Source: Pedobacter sp.
GTDB taxonomy: Bacteria > Bacteroidota > Bacteroidia > Sphingobacteriales > Sphingobacteriaceae
Direction of reading: 5' to 3'
NCBI GenBank assembly: GCA_028287885.1
Contig: JAQBOT010000383.1
Location: forward strand, 1 to 11,647
Length of the DNA: 11,647 nucleotides
The notes below the pieces were generated by a model. That model was given only the letters and a program-made list of their open reading frames with translations. It searched no databases and was not told the DNA's origin. The position numbers and the translations under genes are program-made. This document shows positions 6,759-11,647 of the stretch, in pieces (positions within the stretch are counted from its first letter, which is position 1; every line of letters begins with the position of its first letter).

Positions 6759-7484
6759 ATGGCGACTTGGCACATCGGATGCTCTGGCTTTCATTATAAA
6801 CATTGGATTGGAACCTTCTATCCTGAAAAGCTGGCGCAACGCAAGTGGTTTGATTTTTATTGTCAGCATTTCAAGACCCTGGAATTGAACGTGACTTTTT
6901 ATCGCTTTCCGCGTTTACCGGCGCTGCAAAGTTGGTACGACGCATCTCCGTCAGACTTTAGATTCGCCGTGAAGGCGCCCAGGGCAATCACACATTATAA
7001 GAAGTTTAATGGCACGGAACAAATGATATCCAGCTTCTATGCAACGGTTAAAGAAGGGTTAAAGGAAAAATGCGGCTGTTATCTTTTCCAGTTACCTCCA
7101 AATTACCACTATGACGACATAAAACTTCAACGGATATTAGATAGCCTGGATCTGACTTTACCAAACGTTTTGGAATTTCGACATGAGAGCTGGTGGAACG
7201 AGGAGGTGTTCCGTACGCTCGCAGAGAAGAATGTAAGCTTTTGTGGAATGAGCCACCCTGAACTACCGGAAGGTTTGATCAAAAACACGCCTTTATTATA
7301 CTTTAGGTTTCATGGAAATGAACAATTGTATGCTTCTAAGTATTCTTTGGAAGAACTTGAATCTTTTGCACAGTCTATTCAGGCCGAAAGCCAAGTGAAT
7401 GAGGTGTTTGTATTCTTTAACAATGACATAAACACGAACGCGGTGTACAATGCCAGGGAGTTGAAAGAGATTGCAAGCAGATAA
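6759..7484 (+). CDS. DUF72 family protein (YecE-like)
   Basis: 241 residues from the ATG at 6759. The family start WHIGCSGFHYKHWIGTFYP follows it directly, so upstream starts at 6714 (ATG) and 6696 (TTG) would only add a basic, non-conserved leader. Other family landmarks are LELNVTFYRFP, FRFAVKAPRAITH, LEFRHESWW and, near the end, YFRFHG and VFVFFNND. DUF72 proteins have a TIM-barrel-like fold; their biochemical role is not established as far as I know. Related bacterial members are often about this length. It seems to be a single-gene unit, divergent from the GNAT gene, with a possible hairpin 20 bases after its stop and a different gene starting 78 bases on. Confidence 0.88.
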   Translation: MATWHIGCSGFHYKHWIGTFYPEKLAQRKWFDFYCQHFKTLELNVTFYRFPRLPALQSWYDASPSDFRFAVKAPRAITHYKKFNGTEQMISSFYATVKEGLKEKCGCYLFQLPPNYHYDDIKLQRILDSLDLTLPNVLEFRHESWWNEEVFRTLAEKNVSFCGMSHPELPEGLIKNTPLLYFRFHGNEQLYASKYSLEELESFAQSIQAESQVNEVFVFFNNDINTNAVYNARELKEIASR

Positions 7485-7504
7485 GTTCTGTCTCAAATTT
7501 GTGT

Positions 7505-7535
7505 ATTAGATGGTATTTTAAAGATATTATCTAAT
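7505..7535 (+). terminator. AU-rich hairpin between DUF72 and yihY-like genes, possible weak terminator
   Basis: ATTAGAT (7505-7511) and ATCTAAT (7529-7535) are perfect arms. Inside them GGTAT can pair with ATATT through two G-U pairs, giving a 12-bp stem with a 7-base loop in plus-strand RNA only. It starts 20 bases after the DUF72 stop. No real T-run follows (TTCGAATC), so termination is uncertain; a leader structure for the next gene is the alternative. Confidence 0.35.
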
Positions 7536-7562
7536 TTCGAATCACCAAATAAGGTAACGAAA

Positions 7563-8486
7563 ATGGATACAAATATATATCCCACAATTAAAAAGTTTGT
7601 TTTACAGTTTAGAGCCGCTTTCAGCCTCTTTCAAAACAATGATCCTTTGCGACTTGCTGGCGCGACAGCTTTTTTTACAAACTTTGCCTTACCTCCTATC
7701 CTTATCATTTTAATTCGATTGTTTGGTTTTTTTATAGACAGAAGAACTTTTGTTGCACGGCTATTTGAACGCTTGTCAACTATTCTTGATGAAAGCAGCA
7801 TCACTCAGATCAAACAAACTTTAAGAAACATTAGAGATGTTGATCAAAACTGGATGGCAACAATAATCAGTTTCGTGTTTTTCATTTTTGTAGCAACAAC
7901 ACTTTTCAGTGTAATAAAAAGCTCGATGGATCAAATCTGGCAGATTGGTATAAAGCCCCATGCGAGCTTTATGTTCGGGTTAAAATTACGCGCAAGGTCT
8001 ATGATCATCATTTTGCTTGCAGGAATACTTTTTCTAATCGGAGTACTGACCGATAGCATCCAGGCTTATGTTGCTTCTTATCTGAATTCATCACCAAACC
8101 TGGGCAGGGTACTGCTGGCGGTTCTAAACCAGCTCTTATTTATTGGAATTGTTATGGTTTGGTTCAGTGTGCTTTTTAGATTTTTAACGAACGGCAGGCC
8201 GAGCTGGAGATCAGCCTTTGTAGGCGGTCTGCTAACAAGTATACTATTTACCATTGGGAAGTATATCTTGAGGATCATGCTGCCTTTGAGTAAGGTGGGT
8301 AGCATTTATGGCGCCTCTGGTTCAATTGTGCTGATCATGCTGTTTGTCTTCTACTCCTCTTTTATATTTTATTTCGGCGCTTGCTTTGTTAAAATTCTAT
8401 GTGATGCAAAAGGAACGGAGATCCGCCCTATTGACGGTGCATTTAGTTACGAACTGAAGGAAGTTGTAAAGGATGAGGAAGCCTAA
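7563..8486 (+). CDS. YihY/virulence factor BrkB family inner-membrane protein
   Basis: 307 residues, with about six hydrophobic membrane segments at roughly 31-58, 98-118, 146-165, 183-208, 217-240 and 250-280. The layout matches the YihY/UPF0761 family, whose members carry a conserved core ending in a GxxYGxxG-like stretch; here it is KVGSIYGASGSIV at 244-256. A soluble, charged segment lies at about 60-95. These proteins sit in the cytoplasmic membrane. The old name ribonuclease BN for the family was a mistaken assignment, and the true function is unclear. The gene stands alone after the DUF72 gene and converges with the outer-membrane gene. The 185 bases between them hold that gene's terminator and no other ORF I can support. 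Confidence 0.88.
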   Translation: MDTNIYPTIKKFVLQFRAAFSLFQNNDPLRLAGATAFFTNFALPPILIILIRLFGFFIDRRTFVARLFERLSTILDESSITQIKQTLRNIRDVDQNWMATIISFVFFIFVATTLFSVIKSSMDQIWQIGIKPHASFMFGLKLRARSMIIILLAGILFLIGVLTDSIQAYVASYLNSSPNLGRVLLAVLNQLLFIGIVMVWFSVLFRFLTNGRPSWRSAFVGGLLTSILFTIGKYILRIMLPLSKVGSIYGASGSIVLIMLFVFYSSFIFYFGACFVKILCDAKGTEIRPIDGAFSYELKEVVKDEEA

Positions 8487-8618
8487 CAACAGCCACTAGA
8501 GGTAAAGGGTTGCTAGAATGAACAGCCGACTGACACTATTCAATGTCCAACCTACTGAGCTGTTAGAACCTCCAACCTTATGAGAGCACCAAAAAGAACA
8601 ACTCCATATGTTGGAAAC

Positions 8619-8649
8619 AAAAAAGGATGAACATTAAATGCTCATCCTT
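8619..8649 (-). terminator. Intrinsic terminator of the outer-membrane protein gene
   Basis: AAGGATGA (8623-8630) and TCATCCTT (8642-8649) are perfect 8-bp arms, with a possible inner CAT/ATG extension. On the minus strand the stem is followed by a T-run (complement of the A-run at 8619-8624). It starts 22 bases after the stop of the minus-strand barrel gene. The plus strand has no T-run after the hairpin. Confidence 0.8.
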
Positions 8650-8671
8650 CAAGTACCATTTAAATTTCTTT

Positions 8672-9268
8672 TTAGAACAATTTGTAAGCCAAACCTAAGG
8701 TGAATCCGCTTAGGCGATTCGCTTGATAGCCACCTTGTCCGAGTTTAGTTAACCCTTGTTCGTACCTAAGGTCAACACCCAGGCCGCCGAAATCTAAGCC
8801 TGCACCAAATTGCCATGCATAGGCTTGGCCTTTAAAGTCGCCATGAACAGCGCTGTTAGCTGCATCGCCAAACTTCTGTTCCTTGTTTAACAGGAAGGAT
8901 ACCACTGGACCAGTATTCAAGCGAAAACCTACGCCTCCAGCACCAATTTTAGTACCAATAAGCACTGGCACATCTAAGCTGGTAAAGCGAACCTCATTGG
9001 TGCTACTACCATCTGTAGTTTTAAGGTTTGCATTTTTTCCTGCCAAGTATACCTCGGGCTGTAAGTAGATTCCTGCTGCGCCAACACGTCCATAAAATCC
9101 AGCGTAATAGCCAGCAGTATTCTCACTGCTTAGCAAATTACCTGTACTAAATTTCGAAAGGTTGACCCCTCCTTTAATACCAAGTTGGAAACTCGGCAGG
9201 ATCTGGCTAAATGCTGCTGCACTTATACACAGGAAAAGTGCTGATAGTATTATCTTTTTCATAATCAT
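8672..9268 (-). CDS. Small outer-membrane beta-barrel protein (PorT-like family)
   Basis: 198 residues with a clear signal peptide: basic MIMKKI, a hydrophobic core LSALFLCISAAAF, and probable cleavage around residue 20-22 (AFSQ). The mature part begins PSFQLGIKGGVNLSKF, the usual opening of Bacteroidota outer-membrane barrels of the PorT/OMP_b-brl type. It then shows alternating beta-strand patterns rich in Gly and aromatic residues (YYAGFYGRVG, GIYLQPEVYL, WQFGAGLDFGG, VDLRYEQGL) and ends with an aromatic residue (LAYKLF), typical of barrel insertion. About eight strands would fit this length. No specific cargo or activity can be inferred. The ATG at 9262 is an equally plausible start, giving a typical MKK signal peptide. 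It is a single-gene unit with its own terminator. Confidence 0.87.
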   Translation of the reverse strand: MIMKKIILSALFLCISAAAFSQILPSFQLGIKGGVNLSKFSTGNLLSSENTAGYYAGFYGRVGAAGIYLQPEVYLAGKNANLKTTDGSSTNEVRFTSLDVPVLIGTKIGAGGVGFRLNTGPVVSFLLNKEQKFGDAANSAVHGDFKGQAYAWQFGAGLDFGGLGVDLRYEQGLTKLGQGGYQANRLSGFTLGLAYKLF

Positions 9269-9364
9269 ATGGGTGTTTAAAGTTCAAGTAAAAATAAGCT
9301 TTTCAATTCAACTATAATAAACTAAAATAATTGACGTTGTTATATGCTGCTTAAGTTTTTATCT

Positions 9365-9384
9365 AAAACGGTAAATATCGTTTT
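9365..9384. repeat. Short AT-rich inverted repeat between ribE and the barrel gene
   Basis: AAAACG (9365-9370) and CGTTTT (9379-9384) are inverted arms around 8 bases. With one mismatch or wobble the pairing extends to AAAACGGTA/TATCGTTTT. It lies 88 bases past the riboflavin synthase stop. On the minus strand it is followed by AGATAAAAAC, with no T-run, so a terminator role is weakly supported. The rest of the 204-base gap (9269-9472) shows nothing I can name. Confidence 0.25.
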
Positions 9385-9472
9385 ATCGGAACACCTAAAC
9401 GCAAATTGCCAAAGCCGCTAATTCTGTTTACCATGGAGGGTTGTACAAGAATTGCGCCAGCGTGCTGCGAAT

Positions 9473-10057
9473 CTATTTTTGCAGGAGACGTGCAACGTAC
9501 TTCCCGATGATATCAAACTCCAGATTTACGATATTGCCAACTTGAACTTCATGAAGGTTGGTATGTTCGTAAGTATACGGTATTATGAAGACGGAAAACT
9601 CATTTTCGGCTGAATTTACAACTGTTAAACTAATTCCATTTACGCAGATTGACCCCTTTTCTACGGTCACGTTGCCCGCAGTAGCATCATATTGAAAACG
9701 GTATTCCCAGCTGCCTTCCAGCTCTTCCCGCTTTATGCAGGTAGCAACCTGATCTACATGTCCCTGAACGATATGCCCATCGAGTCTGCCGTTCATTTGC
9801 ATGCAACGTTCCAGATTAACGGGACTTCCAACCTTTAAGTGTTGAAGGTTTGTTTTATCAAGGGTTTCCTGAATCGCTGTCACAGTATGTGAATTTTCCG
9901 CCAAGCGGACCACCGTGAGACAAACGCCATTATGCGCAACACTTTGGTCGATCTTCAATTCGTTGCTTAAACTTGATTCGATTGTGATGTGAATGTTGTC
10001 GAGATCTTTAATGACATTTTTAACAGATCCGAGTGTTTCTATTATACCAGTGAACAT
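9473..10057 (-). CDS. ribE: Riboflavin synthase, alpha chain
   Basis: 194 residues; the enzyme dismutates two 6,7-dimethyl-8-ribityllumazine molecules to riboflavin and a pyrimidine, the last step of riboflavin synthesis, in the cytoplasm. The N-terminus MFTGIIETLG is the family hallmark and fixes the start. Two homologous lumazine-binding barrels are visible: NGVCLTV at 43-49 and NGISLTV at 140-146 are equivalent positions. The segment GRLDGHIVQGHVD (90-102) contains the His of the active site. The gene starts two bases after the stop of the biotin carboxylase gene, so the two share a transcript. The functional link looks like convenience rather than pathway. The gene symbol is also written ribC in some species. 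Confidence 0.95.
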   Translation of the reverse strand: MFTGIIETLGSVKNVIKDLDNIHITIESSLSNELKIDQSVAHNGVCLTVVRLAENSHTVTAIQETLDKTNLQHLKVGSPVNLERCMQMNGRLDGHIVQGHVDQVATCIKREELEGSWEYRFQYDATAGNVTVEKGSICVNGISLTVVNSAENEFSVFIIPYTYEHTNLHEVQVGNIVNLEFDIIGKYVARLLQK

Positions 10058-10059
10058 AG

Positions 10060-11547
10060 TTATTTTATTTTTAGGCGGTTTTTACGCCAGTTACTTACAG
10101 CCTGCTCCAAAACATTGGATTTAAGCAACGATTTGGTATTATCTGCATCGATAACAGATATTAAGGCAGCTATTAAGGCTTCATCTTCTTGCTCGTTTAC
10201 CAAAGAACTTGTGTTAAAATACTTGGAAACGAAGTGCGTATCGAAATTGCCACTGCGAAAGGCTTCATGCTGCATCACAAACTTTCCAAAACCTAAAGTT
10301 GTTTGGATACCTGTGATCTCATACTCATCAATCGCGCGGATCATGCGTTCTATTGCGTCCTGACGTGTATTCCCGTAAGTGATCAGCTTTGCGATCATCG
10401 GGTCGTAGTAAATTGGGATTTCCATGCCTTCTTCAAAGCCGTCATCCACACGTATGCCAATTCCTTTTGGGGTCTTATAGGTGGTTAATGTTCCAATATC
10501 TGGAAGAAAGTTGTTCAGGGGATCCTCGGCATAAACCCGCAATTCGATGGCATGGCCCTTCATGGTTATATCTTGCTGGTTAAAGGACAACGCCTCTCCC
10601 CTTGCAATCCGGATCTGCTCCTTCACGAGATCCAAGCCAGTGATCAATTCTGTAACTGGGTGCTCTACCTGCAAGCGCGTGTTCATCTCAAGAAAGTAGA
10701 AATCAAGTTGCTCATCTAGAATAAATTCGACAGTACCTGCACCCACATAGTTGACAGAACGTGCTACATCAACCGCACATTTGCCCATCTGCGATCTGAT
10801 TTCTGGGCTTAGAATACTTGAAGGCGCCTCTTCTATAACTTTCTGGTGCCGACGTTGAATGGAACATTCCCGTTCAAACAGATGAACAATGTTACCATGA
10901 GTATCTCCAAGAACTTGGATTTCTATATGGCGCGGCGAAGAAACGTAACGCTCGATGAATACAGATCCATCGCCAAATGCGGAAGTAGCTTCACTAACGG
11001 CCAACTGCATTTGTTCTTCAAAATCACCAACAGAATCAACTACACGCATTCCCTTACCGCCACCGCCAGCGGCAGCCTTAATTAAAATCGGGAAGCCGAC
11101 TTCTATAGCGCGGAGTTTGGCTTCTTCAACATCTTTGATCGCCTCTTCAGTACCAGGAACCATGGGGATGTTGTACTTCAAGGCAGCCGCTTTCGCCGAA
11201 AGTTTATTGCCCATAATTTCCATAGCTTCTGGACTCGGACCAATGAGGGTTAAGCCCGCATCGCGAACCTGCCTGGCAAACTCCGCATTTTCTGATAAAA
11301 ATCCGTAGCCCGGATGGATGGCGTCGGCGCCAGTCGTTACACATGCCGCAATGATCTTCTCGGCCACCAGGTAGCTTTGATTGGAGGCTGCCGGACCGAT
11401 GCATATGGCTTCATCTGCGTACCGGACGTGCAAAGCAGCACGATCCGCCTCCGAAAATACAGCGACAGTCTTTATGCCCATCTCCCTGGCAGAACGCATG
11501 ATGCGCAATGCGATCTCGCCGCGATTGGCAACTAGGATTTTTCTCAT
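10060..11547 (-). CDS. accC: Biotin carboxylase subunit of an acyl-CoA carboxylase (acetyl- or propionyl-CoA type)
   Basis: 495 residues. The enzyme carboxylates biotin on a carrier protein with ATP and bicarbonate. The N-terminal biotin carboxylase domain starts KILVANRGEIALRIMR; the ATP-grasp glycine loop GGGGKGMR is at 161-168, ERECSIQRRHQK at 225-236, EEAP at 239-242, and the catalytic EMNTRLQVEHPVTE at 287-300 (Glu287, Asn289, Arg291, Glu295). The C-terminal domain includes EDPLNNFLPDIG and YDPMIAKLI. No biotin-attachment MKM motif is present, so the carrier is a separate protein. About 45 residues beyond the usual 449 of AccC form a tail ending NWRKNRLKIK, which to me resembles PCC-type Bacteroidota subunits. 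No carrier or carboxyltransferase gene lies beside it. It starts 13 bases after the threonine aldolase stop and ends 2 bases before ribE. Confidence 0.88.
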   Translation of the reverse strand: MRKILVANRGEIALRIMRSAREMGIKTVAVFSEADRAALHVRYADEAICIGPAASNQSYLVAEKIIAACVTTGADAIHPGYGFLSENAEFARQVRDAGLTLIGPSPEAMEIMGNKLSAKAAALKYNIPMVPGTEEAIKDVEEAKLRAIEVGFPILIKAAAGGGGKGMRVVDSVGDFEEQMQLAVSEATSAFGDGSVFIERYVSSPRHIEIQVLGDTHGNIVHLFERECSIQRRHQKVIEEAPSSILSPEIRSQMGKCAVDVARSVNYVGAGTVEFILDEQLDFYFLEMNTRLQVEHPVTELITGLDLVKEQIRIARGEALSFNQQDITMKGHAIELRVYAEDPLNNFLPDIGTLTTYKTPKGIGIRVDDGFEEGMEIPIYYDPMIAKLITYGNTRQDAIERMIRAIDEYEITGIQTTLGFGKFVMQHEAFRSGNFDTHFVSKYFNTSSLVNEQEDEALIAALISVIDADNTKSLLKSNVLEQAVSNWRKNRLKIK

Positions 11548-11560
11548 TAATAGCGTACTG

Positions 11561-11647
11561 TTAAGGTTGTAAATTTTTAAGTATGTCGATTGCCTGATCT
11601 ATCATTTCAGAAGTAATATCCAGATGGGTAACAAATCGAACGGTATC
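11561..11647 (-). CDS. C-terminal end of a probable low-specificity threonine aldolase
   Basis: A minus-strand frame enters from the right edge and ends with TAA at 11561-11563, so only the last 28 residues are visible. They read DTVRFVTHLDIT, then SEMIDQAIDILKNLQP. The VRxVTHxDxx ending, followed by an amphipathic helix, is what I recall at the C-terminus of PLP-dependent threonine aldolases (threonine to glycine plus acetaldehyde). No catalytic residue is in the window, so the call rests on this short tail. It is the upstream member of the minus-strand run with the biotin carboxylase and ribE. Confidence 0.6.
   Translation of the reverse strand, partial: DTVRFVTHLDITSEMIDQAIDILKNLQP

Noticed and set aside
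8521..8564. AACAGC/GCTGTT inverted pair after the YihY-like gene
   Set aside because: Six-base arms with a 32-base loop and no T-run; not distinguishable from chance.
9269..9364. Promoter-like TATAGTTG upstream of the barrel gene
   Set aside because: No TTG element is found at a suitable distance, so it was not called.
10955..11308. 117-codon plus-strand open frame opposite the biotin carboxylase gene
   Set aside because: It is antisense to highly conserved carboxylase motifs, with Ala/Ser/Pro-rich shadow composition.

Overview
The window looks like chromosomal DNA from a Bacteroidota bacterium, probably Sphingobacteriaceae (Pedobacter or Mucilaginibacter type). The signs are moderate-to-low GC, AT-rich intergenic DNA, few Shine-Dalgarno sites, promoter-like elements of the Bacteroidota type (TTG, about 19-22 bases, TAnnTTTG), a PorT-type outer-membrane barrel, and an aromatic amino acid hydroxylase with a long C-terminal extension. 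The family-level placement is inference.

Positions 1-5976 form a phenylalanine/tyrosine catabolic locus in three transcription units. First (+): the 3' end of an aromatic amino acid hydroxylase (Phe to Tyr) overlaps by one base a short-chain dehydrogenase, which is a candidate pterin-recycling enzyme. Second (-): a fumarylacetoacetate hydrolase gene overlaps by one base a flavin-reductase-like gene. Third (+): homogentisate 1,2-dioxygenase and 4-hydroxyphenylpyruvate dioxygenase, closed by a strong terminator. Together they cover Phe to Tyr, hydroxyphenylpyruvate to homogentisate, homogentisate to maleylacetoacetate, and the final cleavage to fumarate and acetoacetate. The aminotransferase and a maleylacetoacetate isomerase are not in the window. 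The first two units converge with overlapping stop codons, and a 14-bp perfect inverted repeat lies just inside the opposing gene. The second and third diverge from a 332-bp regulatory region.

Positions 6126-9268 hold unrelated single genes: a GNAT acetyltransferase (-), a DUF72/YecE-like protein (+), a YihY/BrkB-type membrane protein (+) and a small outer-membrane beta-barrel (-) with its own terminator.

Positions 9473-11647 are a minus-strand run: the end of a probable threonine aldolase gene, a 495-residue biotin carboxylase subunit and riboflavin synthase, with 13-base and 2-base gaps. I saw no mobile element, CRISPR array, tRNA or rRNA, and no clearly novel multi-gene system. The most unusual structures are the terminator-like repeat inside coding sequence and the undefined partners of the tyrosine pathway.
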